Origin: Eubacterium sp. ER2
GTDB lineage: Bacteria; Bacillota; Clostridia; Lachnospirales; Lachnospiraceae
DNA: 64,000 bases
Assembly (NCBI RefSeq): GCF_000765215.1
Contig: NZ_JPJE01000027.1
Span: 124,001 to 188,000 of the forward strand
Direction of reading: 5' to 3'
Made by a program: the position numbers and the translations under genes. Under the pieces are notes generated by a model that saw only the letters and a program-made list of their open reading frames with translations, was not told the DNA's origin and made no database searches. Position 1 is the stretch's first letter. Each line of letters starts with the position of its first letter. This document shows, one piece after another, positions 25,326 to 34,900 of this stretch.

Positions 25326-27605
25326 ATGATAAAGCTCTACGACAAAGGCGTTTATCTTGTGAACGGCACAGAGATCATGGAAGATGCGGCCGAAGTGCAG
25401 CAGAAGACCGGCCGGTCTGTGACACAGGAAGAAGCAGCAGCGCAGACAATGGCATACAATATACTGAAGGATCACAACACCTCCGGCAATATGGAGCGCC
25501 TTCAGATCAAATTCGATAAACTCACATCCCACGACATCACTTTTGTGGGTATTATCCAGACAGCCCGGGCTTCAGGACTGGAGAAATTCCCGGTTCCCTA
25601 CGTGCTGACCAACTGCCACAACTCCCTGTGCGCGGTGGGCGGGACCATCAACGAGGATGACCACATGTTCGGCCTCACATGCGCCAAGAAGTACGGTGGC
25701 GTGTATGTGCCCCCTCACCAGGCGGTCATCCACCAGTTTGCAAGGGAAATGCTGGCCGGCGGCGGAAAGATGATCCTTGGCTCTGACAGCCACACCCGCT
25801 ACGGCGCCCTGGGAACCATGGCCATGGGCGAGGGCGGACCGGAGCTTGTAAAGCAGCTTCTGGGCAAGACCTACGACATTAAGATGCCGGGCGTCATCGG
25901 CATTTACCTGGACGGAGAGCCCATCAAGGGCGTCGGCCCCCAGGACGTGGCTCTGGCCATCATCGGCGCTACTTTTGCCAACGGCTATGTGAACAACAAG
26001 GTAATGGAGTTTGTGGGTCCCGGCGTGGACAAGCTGAGCGCGGACTTCCGTATCGGCATCGACGTCATGACCACTGAGACCACCTGCCTGTCCTCCATCT
26101 GGAAGACGGATGAGACTATCCGCGAGTTCTTTGAGATCCACGGACGGCCGGAGGACTATAGAGAGCTTCAGCCAGGAGCAGTGACCTACTACGACGGCAT
26201 GGTGTACGTGAACCTGAGCGAGATCCGCCCCATGATCGCCATGCCTTTCCATCCCTCTAACGTATATACCATTGACGAAGTCAATGCAAACTTAAAGGAC
26301 GTGCTCCACGATGTAGAGCAGAAGGCCCTGGTGAGCCTGGACGGCGTGGTGGACTACTCTCTCCAGAGCAAGATCGTGGACGGAAAGCTCTACGTGGACC
26401 AGGGCATCATCGCCGGATGCGCGGGCGGAGGATTTGAAAATATCTGCGCCGCAGCGGACATCATCCGCGGAAAATACATCGGCGCGGACGAGTTCACCTT
26501 CAGCGTTTACCCGGCCAGCACGCCCATCTACATGGAGCTTGTGAAGAACGGCGCGGTGGCAGACCTGATGGAGGCGGGAACCATCGTGAAGACTGCCTTC
26601 TGCGGACCTTGCTTTGGCGCGGGAGACACGCCGGCCAACAACGCCTTCTCCATCCGCCACTCCACAAGGAACTTCCCCAACAGGGAGGGCTCCAAGCTGC
26701 AGAGCGGACAGATCGCTTCCGTGGCCCTCATGGACGCCCGCTCCATCGCAGCCACAGCGGCAAACAAGGGCTTCCTGACACCGGCCACAGCCATGGATGT
26801 GGAGTACAGAGGACCCAAGTATCATTTTGACAAAAATATTTACGCGAACCGCGTGTTTGACAGCCACGGCGTGGCAGACCCCTCTGTGGAGATCAAGTTT
26901 GGCCCCAACATCAAGGACTGGCCGGAAATGCCGGCTCTCCCGGAGAACCTGATCCTGAAGGTGGTTTCCGAGATCCACGATCCGGTCACCACTACAGACG
27001 AGCTGATCCCCTCCGGAGAGACATCCTCCTACCGCTCCAACCCCCTGGGGCTGGCGGAGTTTGCCCTCTCAAGGAAGGATCCCGCCTATGTAGGACGGGC
27101 CAAGGAAGTCCAGAAGGCCCAGAAGGCCATCGAGGCCGGAGAGTGTCCGCTTAATGCCCTGGAGGAGTTAAAGCCTGTCATGGCAAAGATCCAGGAGACC
27201 TACCCGGAGGTGGGCAAGGGCAATATCGGCGTTGGAAGCACCATTTTCGCGGTGAAGCCGGGAGACGGCTCCGCCAGGGAGCAGGCCGCGTCCTGCCAGA
27301 AGGTGCTGGGCGGCTGGGCGAATATCGCCATCGAGTACGCCACAAAGAGATACCGCTCCAACCTGATCAACTGGGGCATGCTCCCCTTCCTCACCAAGGA
27401 AGACCATGAGCACCTGAGCTTTAAGAACGGCGATTACATTTTCGTTCCGGACATCCGCAGGGCTGTGGAGGAGAAGGACGATGTGATCAAGGCCTACCTG
27501 GTGGGTGACAGCTTAAAAGAGCTGGAGTTTACTATGGGCGACCTGACAGATACAGAGAGAGAGATCATCCTGAAGGGATGCCTCATCAACTACTACAGAG
27601 GATAA
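25326..27605 (+). CDS. Aconitase-family hydratase (YbhJ-like)
   Basis: The 759-residue protein has aconitase-superfamily features: [51 protein letters not shown], and [15 protein letters not shown] with the C-terminal swivel domain. Cysteines suited to a [4Fe-4S] cluster are present (ETTCLSS and CGPC). Its length and motif forms are closest to the YbhJ/hydratase group rather than AcnA, AcnB or LeuC, so the substrate is uncertain. It is monocistronic with its own promoter and terminator. Confidence 0.83.
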   Translation: MIKLYDKGVYLVNGTEIMEDAAEVQQKTGRSVTQEEAAAQTMAYNILKDHNTSGNMERLQIKFDKLTSHDITFVGIIQTARASGLEKFPVPYVLTNCHNSLCAVGGTINEDDHMFGLTCAKKYGGVYVPPHQAVIHQFAREMLAGGGKMILGSDSHTRYGALGTMAMGEGGPELVKQLLGKTYDIKMPGVIGIYLDGEPIKGVGPQDVALAIIGATFANGYVNNKVMEFVGPGVDKLSADFRIGIDVMTTETTCLSSIWKTDETIREFFEIHGRPEDYRELQPGAVTYYDGMVYVNLSEIRPMIAMPFHPSNVYTIDEVNANLKDVLHDVEQKALVSLDGVVDYSLQSKIVDGKLYVDQGIIAGCAGGGFENICAAADIIRGKYIGADEFTFSVYPASTPIYMELVKNGAVADLMEAGTIVKTAFCGPCFGAGDTPANNAFSIRHSTRNFPNREGSKLQSGQIASVALMDARSIAATAANKGFLTPATAMDVEYRGPKYHFDKNIYANRVFDSHGVADPSVEIKFGPNIKDWPEMPALPENLILKVVSEIHDPVTTTDELIPSGETSSYRSNPLGLAEFALSRKDPAYVGRAKEVQKAQKAIEAGECPLNALEELKPVMAKIQETYPEVGKGNIGVGSTIFAVKPGDGSAREQAASCQKVLGGWANIAIEYATKRYRSNLINWGMLPFLTKEDHEHLSFKNGDYIFVPDIRRAVEEKDDVIKAYLVGDSLKELEFTMGDLTDTEREIILKGCLINYYRG

Positions 27606-27615
27606 GAGCTGGAAC

Positions 27616-27667
27616 ACAGGCAGCTCCGTGTCAGACAAAAAAATCTGGCCGGGGCTGCCTGTTATTT
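27616..27667 (+). terminator. Terminator after the hydratase gene
   Basis: Stem ACAGGCAGC (27616-27624) with GCTGCCTGT (27654-27662) followed by TATTTT. The large loop contains an A run and a second small stem. Confidence 0.65.
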
Positions 27668-27762
27668 TACAGAAAAAAATATTTTCCATGCAACAAAAAG
27701 GCCTGCCCAAAGACTCTAATCTATATAAGAAGCAGACAGGCAGATACGAGGGAGGAAATACT

Positions 27763-28245
27763 ATGAAGTGTGATGCAGAAGGCTTTGCTGCCCTGTACAG
27801 CACTGTGTACACAGACATGTACCGTTTCGCACTCTGCATGATGAAGAGCTCTCACGACGCGGAGGACGCCGTCAGCGAGGCGGTGATACAGGCCTATGAG
27901 CACATCGGTTCCCTGCGCAGCGAGGAGTCCTTTAAGAGCTGGATTTTTACAATTCTGGCAAACACGTGCAGAAAGAAATGGCGGCAGCAGGAAAGAGACC
28001 AGAAAAAGGCGGAATTGTCCTTTTTCTCGGGAGAGGATGAGAGCGCCCCGGACTGGGACCAGGCCGTGGACGTGAGAAATGCCTTCGCCATCCTGGCGGA
28101 GGAGGAGCAGCTCATCGTGGGACTGTCGGTTTTCGGCGGATACACAAGCGGGGAGATCGGGGAGCTTCTGGAGAAGAGCCCTTCCACCGTGCGCTCAAAG
28201 ATGAGCAGGGCTCTGGCAAAAATGAGTCTGATACTGAAGGAGTAG
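27763..28245 (+). CDS. ECF sigma factor paired with a membrane beta-propeller protein
   Basis: ATG 27763 has SD GGGAGGAAA and is preferred over an in-frame upstream ATG at 27628. The 160 residues contain sigma region 2 (YRFALCMMKSSHDAEDAVSE) and region 4 (IVGLSVFGGYTSGEIGELLE, KSPSTVRSKMSRALAKM). The next gene starts 17 nt later and has an anti-sigma-like layout, so the pair is probably a sigma/anti-sigma module responding to an envelope signal. Confidence 0.85.
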   Translation: MKCDAEGFAALYSTVYTDMYRFALCMMKSSHDAEDAVSEAVIQAYEHIGSLRSEESFKSWIFTILANTCRKKWRQQERDQKKAELSFFSGEDESAPDWDQAVDVRNAFAILAEEEQLIVGLSVFGGYTSGEIGELLEKSPSTVRSKMSRALAKMSLILKE

Positions 28246-28261
28246 GAAAGGAGAGATCTGC

Positions 28262-30256
28262 ATGGAAAAGAAAGAACAGGAAATGCTTGAAAAGATACGG
28301 TCTGCCTCAGAAGAGCTCCGGGTACCGGAGTCGCTGGAGCCTGCGCGCGTGAGAGAGCAGCTGGAAAAGCACGACAGGGAAAAGCAAGCAGGCAGGAGCA
28401 GGAAGCAGGGAAAGGCCGGTCGGTTCCTGCGCTCGGTCCGAGGCCGGCAGGTGACGGCGCTGGCGGCGGGGCTGGCTTTGGTGTGCCTGGCGGGAGCTGC
28501 CTACACCCTCAGCGTCCGAGACAGCGGCGGAGCGGGAGAGGCAGACTCCGAAGCAGCCTCCGGGGCTGCGGCTTCCGGGAGCGGACAAAGCTCCGGGAAA
28601 ACAGGGGAGGGAGAGCTGCGGGCAGCAGGCAGCTACGATGATGTCTACGCTTATCTGGAGGAGTATCAGGAGAAGCAGGAAGAAATAGAAGAGCCCTCCG
28701 GCATCTGGGGAGGCGCGCGGCTTGAGTCTGCGTCGGGAGGTGCGACGTCCTCCTCTTCCGGAGTGGCGGAGAGATCCCAGGCGGACAGCGCCTCTGCCGC
28801 GGCAGACAGCAGCGCGGACTCCTACAGCGGCAGCTACTCTGACACCAACGTCCGCCAGGCCGGTGTGGATGAGGGGGACGTGGTGAAGACTGACGGCCGC
28901 TATATCTACACTCTCACAGATGAGGGGGAAATCACCATCGTGGACACGGAGGGCGGAATGAAAGAGGCCGGCGTGATCAGCGAGGACAGACAGATTCTGG
29001 AGTTCTACGTGGCGGATACAAGGCTTATGCTCCTGGCGGGCGCTGTGAATGATATGGGGGAGTATACGGACGGGACGGCCCTTGTCACCTACGATATCTC
29101 TGACCGAACGGAGCCCAGGAAGCTGGGGGAGGTGACCCAGAGCGGAAGCTACCGGTCCTCCCGCATGGTGGGGGATTACGTGTACGTGTTTACCACCTTT
29201 TACGCGGATATGTTCGCGGCACAGGAGGCCAGAGAGTCCTACGTTCCCCAGGCGGGCGGCGGCCTGATCCAGGAGAGCTCCATTTACCTGCCTGAGACAG
29301 ACAGCCCCAGCCAGTATCTGGTCATGACGTCCACGGATATAAAGGCTCCGGACAGAATTGCTGACAGCAAGGCTCTCTTTGCGGGATACGGGGAGCTGTA
29401 CGTGAGCAACGAAAACATTTACTGGTATGAAAACACATCCGAACACAACGGATTTAGCTGGGAGTACAGTACCCTCATCCGTAAAATTTCTTATAAAGAG
29501 GGCAGGCTGGAGGCTGTGGCCAAGGGTTCTGTGCCGGGCACCATAGACGACTCATTTTCCATAGACGAGTATGAGGGAAATCTACGGGTGGTGACTACGG
29601 ATGAGAGCGCCAACGGGCTCTATATACTGGACCCGGACCTGAAAGAGATAGGGCGCCTCGACAATCTGGCAAAGGGGGAGCAGGTCTACTCCGCCCGGCT
29701 GATGGGGGACACCGGGTATTTTGTCACCTTCCGTAACACGGATCCCCTCTTCTCGGCAGACCTGTCAGATCCGGAAAACCCACAGATTCTGGGAGAACTG
29801 AAGATCCCTGGCTTCTCGGAGTATCTTCACCCCTACGGAGAAGGGCGGCTCCTTGGAATCGGCATGGACGCGGACGAGGAGACAGGGGCAACGGGAGGTG
29901 TGAAGCTGAGCATGTTCAATGTCAGCGACCCTGCTGACGTGAAGGAGGAGCACACGCTGATCCTGGAAAATGTCTACAGCGCCGATGTGCTCTACGACTA
30001 CAGGGCAGCTCTCATAGATACGGACAGGAACATCATCGGCTTTTCCGCCTACAAGGGAGCCCAGGAAAAATACTACCTGTTCTCCTATGACCCGGACAAA
30101 GGATTTACCTGCCTCCTGGAGGAGCAGGTCAACGGGAGCAGTCAGAGAGCGGGCAGAGGCCTCTATATAGAAAATGTGCTCTACGTGGTCAAGGGAAATA
30201 TCATTGAGTCCTACGGGATGGATGATTTTAAGAAGACAGGAGACATTATCCTGTAG
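28262..30256 (+). CDS. Membrane-anchored beta-propeller protein, putative anti-sigma partner
   Basis: The 664-residue protein has a cytoplasmic charged N terminus of about 57 residues, one membrane helix (about 60-80, VTALAAGLALVCLAGAAYTL), a low-complexity Ser/Ala/Gly linker to about residue 190, then a large C-terminal region opening NVRQAGVDEGDVVKTDGRYI. That opening and repeated stretches such as YDISDRTEPRKLGE and ADLSDPENPQILGE are typical of secreted proteins with C-terminal beta-propeller domains (COG4880 type). SD AAAGGAGAG precedes the ATG. Coupled to the sigma gene at 27763, it may sense an extracellular ligand. Confidence 0.8.
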   Translation: MEKKEQEMLEKIRSASEELRVPESLEPARVREQLEKHDREKQAGRSRKQGKAGRFLRSVRGRQVTALAAGLALVCLAGAAYTLSVRDSGGAGEADSEAASGAAASGSGQSSGKTGEGELRAAGSYDDVYAYLEEYQEKQEEIEEPSGIWGGARLESASGGATSSSSGVAERSQADSASAAADSSADSYSGSYSDTNVRQAGVDEGDVVKTDGRYIYTLTDEGEITIVDTEGGMKEAGVISEDRQILEFYVADTRLMLLAGAVNDMGEYTDGTALVTYDISDRTEPRKLGEVTQSGSYRSSRMVGDYVYVFTTFYADMFAAQEARESYVPQAGGGLIQESSIYLPETDSPSQYLVMTSTDIKAPDRIADSKALFAGYGELYVSNENIYWYENTSEHNGFSWEYSTLIRKISYKEGRLEAVAKGSVPGTIDDSFSIDEYEGNLRVVTTDESANGLYILDPDLKEIGRLDNLAKGEQVYSARLMGDTGYFVTFRNTDPLFSADLSDPENPQILGELKIPGFSEYLHPYGEGRLLGIGMDADEETGATGGVKLSMFNVSDPADVKEEHTLILENVYSADVLYDYRAALIDTDRNIIGFSAYKGAQEKYYLFSYDPDKGFTCLLEEQVNGSSQRAGRGLYIENVLYVVKGNIIESYGMDDFKKTGDIIL

Positions 30257-30263
30257 AGAGAAA

Positions 30264-30309
30264 GAAAAAGAGGGTGCGCAGGCCCGAAGGTCAGCGCACT
30301 CTCTTTTTC
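30264..30309. terminator. Bidirectional terminator between convergent genes
   Basis: AAAAAGAGGGTGCGC (30265-30279) pairs with GCGCACTCTCTTTTT (30294-30308). It follows the propeller gene by a few bases and overlaps the last codons of bioY. Confidence 0.85.
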
Positions 30310-30851
30310 AGGACAGGTCCAAGGATCACCGTGAGGGCGATTTTGACCGCATCCCCCGGCAGATAGGGGATGACGCCGATGAGAAGACCTTCCATGACGC
30401 CCAGGTTCATCTGCACGCACAGCCATGCCGTGCCGAAGGCGTAGGTCACAGCCATGCCGAGCACAAGTCCGGCCACGCAGGCGCTCCGCCTCCAGTGGAA
30501 ATGCTCGGCGATCAGTCCTCCGATTACAGTGAGGAAGATAAAGCCGATCAGGTAGCCGCCGGTGGGACCTGCGAATTTCCCTACGCCCCCCGAAAAGCCG
30601 GAGAAAACGGGGAGGCCGCACAGGCCCAGAAGCAGATAGATGATGCAGCTGGCCGTGGCCTTCTTCCAACCCAGCAGAAAAATGGAAAATCCCAGCACAA
30701 GATTGGTCAGCGTCAGCGGCACCGGGCTGAGCGGGATGGGGATGGACAGAGGTGCCAGTATACATGTGACAGCGGTCATAAGGGCGATGAGCACCAGACT
30801 CTGGGTGGAGAACCGGGAGCTGGATGAAGCCTTTTCGTTCGTTATGGACAT
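30291..30851 (-). CDS. bioY: Biotin transporter substrate-binding subunit BioY
   Basis: The 186-residue, six-helix membrane protein has LTNLVLGFSIFLLGWKKA and FSGGVGKFAGPTGGYLIGF, the BioY signature. BioY is the S component of ECF-type biotin uptake; no energising ECF subunits are adjacent, so it would rely on a shared module elsewhere. It is transcribed from a promoter overlapped by a near-perfect BirA operator, which supports a biotin role. Confidence 0.95.
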   Translation of the reverse strand: MSITNEKASSSSRFSTQSLVLIALMTAVTCILAPLSIPIPLSPVPLTLTNLVLGFSIFLLGWKKATASCIIYLLLGLCGLPVFSGFSGGVGKFAGPTGGYLIGFIFLTVIGGLIAEHFHWRRSACVAGLVLGMAVTYAFGTAWLCVQMNLGVMEGLLIGVIPYLPGDAVKIALTVILGPVLKKRVR

Positions 30852-30908
30852 AGATGTGATCCTCCTTCTGCTGCGACAAAAGGCAGCGCTGTGTTAAAAG
30901 CTGATTGC

Positions 30909-30964
30909 AGTATATAATAAAAACCGACCGATTGTCAACTTAAAAATAAATAGTAGTTAACAAT
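30909..30964 (-). promoter_or_regulatory. bioY promoter with BirA operator
   Basis: Reading the minus strand: ATTGTTAACT (30955-30964), a 14-nt spacer, then AGTTGACAAT (30931-30940). This matches the BirA operator layout, with one mismatch between arms. The -35 TTGACA (30933-30938) lies inside the operator; after 18 bp comes -10 TATACT (30909-30914). Biotin-bound BirA should repress bioY. Confidence 0.88.
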
Positions 30965-31050
30965 TATATGTCGGAGAAATTAAAAATATCAGAATTATTT
31001 ATTGCAATAAGAAAATTATAAATTAATTTAAATGAATAAAACAAATAGTG

Positions 31051-31079
31051 TTGACAAATCAAAGCCCCGGTGCTATTAT
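31051..31079 (+). promoter_or_regulatory. Strong SigA promoter of the small-ORF unit
   Basis: TTGACA at 31051-31056, 17-bp spacer, TATTAT at 31074-31079. It is followed by a hairpin (AAAGCTTC at 31112 pairing with GAAGCTTT ending at 31139) in the leader. The stretch 30965-31050 is AT-rich and holds nothing else recognisable. Confidence 0.75.
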
Positions 31080-31242
31080 ATAGTCAATCCAAAAGAAATC
31101 CATTCCGAAACAAAGCTTCTGACGAGAAAGGAAGCTTTAAAAACAAAAAGGAAGGGTTTCAAAGCATAAATATTATATATTTCATATGTCGGTGAGATAT
31201 ATAGTATTTACCGGGAAATCAAAAGGAAGGAGGCTTAATCCA

Positions 31243-31344
31243 TTGGACAATTCAGAATTTCATTTTCCATATGTCGGTGGTATGGCAGCAGATAGTTCCC
31301 AGAGAGTAAGCCTTTATAATAGAGGGACCGATAAAGTTTTATAA
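31243..31344 (+). CDS. Small ORF 1 of AT-rich unit, 33 aa
   Basis: TTG 31243 has a very strong SD (GGAAGGAGG at 31225-31233, 9 nt away). The peptide begins MDNSEFHFPYVGGMAADSSQ. The frame could start at ATG 31186 (52 aa), but that has no SD. No family is recognised. Sequence and codons are far more AT-rich than most of the window. Stop codons at 31342, 31441 and 31513 lie in the same frame as the following small ORFs, so a decayed longer gene is an alternative. Confidence 0.4.
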   Translation: MDNSEFHFPYVGGMAADSSQRVSLYNRGTDKVL

Positions 31345-31350
31345 GGAAAG

Positions 31351-31443
31351 TTGATCGGAGAGTACAAAATATCGGTACAAAAAATAATCGATAAAGCTGC
31401 AGACATATCGGAACAGATACCACATATAGTTCAAAGATATTAG
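31351..31443 (+). CDS. Small ORF 2 of AT-rich unit, 30 aa
   Basis: TTG 31351 lies 6 nt after the previous stop, with AAGGAAAG just before it. It encodes MIGEYKISVQKIIDKAADIS and ends IVQRY, an amphipathic helix-like peptide. It is in the same frame as small ORF 1, so it may be the continuation of a broken gene. Confidence 0.28.
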   Translation: MIGEYKISVQKIIDKAADISEQIPHIVQRY

Positions 31444-31446
31444 AGG

Positions 31447-31515
31447 ATGCGTAAAGAAGCATCGAATAATATATCAGAATTTATATCAGGGAGCTGTGTA
31501 AAATATAAGTTATAG
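31447..31515 (+). CDS. Small ORF 3 of AT-rich unit, 22 aa
   Basis: ATG 31447 lies 3 nt after the previous stop (reading TAG AGG ATG). The peptide begins MRKEASNNISEFISGSC. It has no independent SD beyond AGAGG. It is in frame with the ORFs before and after it. Confidence 0.22.
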   Translation: MRKEASNNISEFISGSCVKYKL

Positions 31516-31530
31516 AAGGAATAGCTCAAT

Positions 31531-31650
31531 ATGGTTACAGACAAAGTTATCGTAATAAGGGATGAGGCTGTAACAGCAACGGCTATAGATATTATAATAA
31601 CTGAGGATATATTTTATACAGATGATTATGAGGGCGATATAAATAAGTGA
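31531..31650 (+). CDS. Small ORF 4 of AT-rich unit, 39 aa
   Basis: ATG 31531 follows AGAAGGA with a spacing of about 10 nt. The peptide begins MVTDKVIVIRDEAVTATAID and ends DDYEGDINK. In another frame just beyond the stop, SDFGDFDPDFEL reads like a natural acidic C terminus, which hints at a frameshift in an older gene. Confidence 0.3.
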   Translation: MVTDKVIVIRDEAVTATAIDIIITEDIFYTDDYEGDINK

Positions 31651-31776
31651 TTTTGGAGATTTTGATCCGGACTTTGAGTTATAAATGTTCGAAGAGAAAG
31701 AGCAAAGGCGGGAACTTGATAAAATCGACATTCTATCCTCCGAGATAATATAAAATATGATAAAATTTAATAAAAG

Positions 31777-31819
31777 ATAGCCACTATGACCAATAAAATG
31801 ATCGTAGTGGCTATTTTTG
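31777..31819. terminator. Terminator closing the small-ORF unit
   Basis: Perfect 10-bp stem ATAGCCACTA (31777-31786) with TAGTGGCTAT (31805-31814) followed by TTTTTG, with A-rich sequence on the other side. Confidence 0.85.
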
Positions 31820-31828
31820 TGATATATT

Positions 31829-31857
31829 TTGACATTGACTACCCTGTATGATACACT
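31829..31857 (+). promoter_or_regulatory. Promoter of the acidic TPR/P-loop gene
   Basis: TTGACA at 31829-31834, 17-bp spacer, TACACT at 31852-31857. Confidence 0.65.
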
Positions 31858-31914
31858 AAAAGAGTTAAAATATATACATTGTTATATAGAAACATATTTG
31901 TTGAGGTGAGAATA

Positions 31915-34900
31915 TTGGATAAATACGAATATCGGGTTAAAACAGAGCAGATGCTTGAATACATGGAAAAAAAGCAGTACAAGAAAGCCATGGAGATCGC
32001 TGACACGATCGACTGGCGCCGTGTGAAAAACGCGTCCATGCTCAACAATGTAAGCGAGATTTATGAATATAACGGGGAGTATCAGAAGAGCAGGGATGTG
32101 CTGTTTATGGCCTATGACAGGGCTCCGGGGAGCAGGAAGACTGTCTACAGGCTGGGAACACTTGCTTTGAAGATCAATGACACAGATGAGGCTTCGGACT
32201 GCTATGAAGAGTTTGTCAGACTGGCGCCGAAGGACCCCAATCAGTTCATCTTAAAATATAAAATACTGAAGGCGCGCCGTGCGCCCCTGTCTGAGCAGAT
32301 CGAGGCACTGGAGGATTTCAAAAAAGCGGAGTATGTGGAGAAATGGGCCTATGAGCTGGCAAAGCTCTACCATGAGGCCGGCATGACCGCAGAGTGCCTG
32401 GAGGAGTGTGATGATCTCATCCTCTGGTTCAGTGAAGGAAAATATGTCTATCAGGCCATGGAGCTGAAGATGAAATACAAGCCTCTGACTCCTCTGCAGC
32501 AGGAGAAGTACGACAGCATGAGAGGCGCGTCCACACACGCCGCTCACAGAGACAGGCTGGCTGAGGAGGAAGCGCCTGTGGAGGAGCAGGAAGAGACTGC
32601 GGCCCAGGAGGCCCCGGAAGCCGGGACAGGCATGGAGGACGCAGTGGAGACAGTCCAGGAGGAGCCTTCCCGGAACCCATCTGAGCAGAGAACTCCCGAG
32701 ACACCCGGCACCATCGACGCGGAGACAAGAGAGATCCGGCTGGATGAACTCCGGGCAGCGAGAGAGCAGGCCGCGCAGGCGGACGCCGCTTCTGAAGAGG
32801 AGACGACCGAGGCGGAGGAGCCGAGGAAAAAACGCAGGAAAGTGAAGGAGGAGTCTCCTATCCGTAAGACAGTCAAGGGCGCTACCCTGGCTGAAGCTCT
32901 GGCCAACGGCGTCAAGGTCGCCAGCGGCATGGACATAGAGGACATTGAGAAGAAGGCCAGCCCCAAGCGGGACGAGGATATGCGCATCACGGGCCAGATG
33001 AAGATTGAGGAGATCCTGGCGGCCTGGGAGGCAAAGCAGAAGGATAATGCCGAGGCCATCGAGGCCCAGAAGAAACGGGATGAAGAGAAGCTTGCCGAGA
33101 AGAAGCGGGAGGCGCAGCGCCGCCGCGAGGAGGAGGCAAGAAGGATAGAGGAGCAGCAGAGAGCCGCTGAGGAGGCAAGAAGGATCGCCGAGCAGAAGGC
33201 GGCTGAGGAGGCCAGAAGGTTGGCTGAGGAGCAGGCTGAGCAGGAGCGGATTCTGGCAAAGCAGAAAGCCGACGAGGAGAAGCGCCTCGCCCGCCAGAAG
33301 GCGGAAGAGGAGGAAGCCCTTCTGGACCGCATCGCTTCCGGACAGGTGACAGCCGAGCTGAAGGAGGCTGTGAAGAACGCTGTTCCCCAGGAGGAGGCAG
33401 AGGAACCTGCTGAGGAAGAGACAGTTGAGTCAGAGCTGGAGACAGAGATGACCGGCGGCATCGTGGAGACCGAGGAGGCCGATTACGAGGAAGCCGATTA
33501 TGAGGAGGCGCCTTTAGAGGAGACCCGGGAGCCGGAGCAGGAAGAGGCCGATTATGAGGAGTCGGACTATGAGGACGAAGACGACTATGAAGAGGAGCCA
33601 GCGGAGCCTGCAGCCGGGGCTGCGGATTTTGAGGAGCCCGCGGATGAGCCGGAGGATCTTGATGAGCCTGCAGGGAAGTCTGATACTGAGCCGGAGGAGA
33701 AGGAGGATAATCCTGTCACCGGCATGACAGCCGACCTGCGACAGCTCATGGAAGAACTGGAGGCTGAGGAGAGACAGTCCCGCAGAAAGGATGAGCCGGC
33801 AGATTTTGACGATGAATTCCAGGCAGCCTTTGCGGAGGAGTCCTACGAGGATGCGGATCTGGAAGACGAGGATGATTACGACGAGGCAGACTTCGAGGAT
33901 GAAGACGACTATGAAGAGGAGTCGGCGGAGCCTGCGGATGAGGCCGGCAGCTATGAGGAAGATGACTATGACGAGGCCGATTACGAGGAAGATGATTACG
34001 ACGAGGCTGGCTATGACGAAGATGACTATGACGAGGATGACTACGAGGAAGCCGGCTATGATGAGGACGACTATGACGAGGATGATCTTGTAGACGACTA
34101 TGAGGACTACGACGACATAGACGATGAGGATTACGATGACGGCTTCTTCGACGAGGATGAAGAGGAGGAGCCGGAGGAAGAGGAAGGAATTCCCGCGGAG
34201 CCTGAGCACAAGCTGACAAGAAAAGAGAAGAGGGCCCAGAAGAAGGCGGAGAAAGAGGCCGCCAAGCAGGCGAGAAAGACAGAGGAGCTTGTCATCGAGG
34301 AGCCCACTGAGGAGGAGATCCAGAGAAGGATCCAGAAGGGAAAGGGCGGCGTGCCCTTTGACACTGGATTTGTGGTGACTGGACGTTACGACCTGAGCGC
34401 TACCAGCGAGATCGGTCTGAAGGCCGGACTCACGGAGGAGCAGAAGCAGCTCTTCTCCTACTTCGTTCCTGTCCGGGGCATGAGCGAGCAGATCGTGGAG
34501 GTACTGGACAATGACCGGAGAGAGAGGAGAGGCGGCACATCCCGCACCGGCAACATTCTGGTCATCGGCCACAAGGGATCCGGAAAGACAGTCCTCGCTG
34601 TGGACATGGTGAAGGCCATCCAGAAGCAGAGGAACCTGAAGCAGGGCAAGGTGGCTATCGTGACTGGCGAGTCCCTGAACAAGAAGGATATCCCCAACAT
34701 CATCCAGAAGCTGCGGGGCGGCGCTATCATCATCGAGAAGGCAGGAAAGCTCAACGCAAGGACAGTCCGGGAGCTGAATATCCTGATGGAGAAGAAGACC
34801 GGAGAACTGCTCTTTGTCCTGGAGGATCAGAAGAAAGCGCTGGAGAGACTGTTTACAGCCAATCCGGAATTCAAGAAGAAATTTACATCCAGGCTGGAGC

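Noticed and set aside
30852-30965. Possible riboswitch upstream of bioY
   Set aside because: The region is explained by a promoter and BirA operator; no structured leader is visible between the promoter and the start codon.
32544-33461. 305-codon open frame on the minus strand, rich in Ser/Ala
   Set aside because: It is the complement of the Glu/Ala/Lys-rich coding region of the acidic protein; low-complexity antisense frames of this kind are expected and it has no SD or family features.
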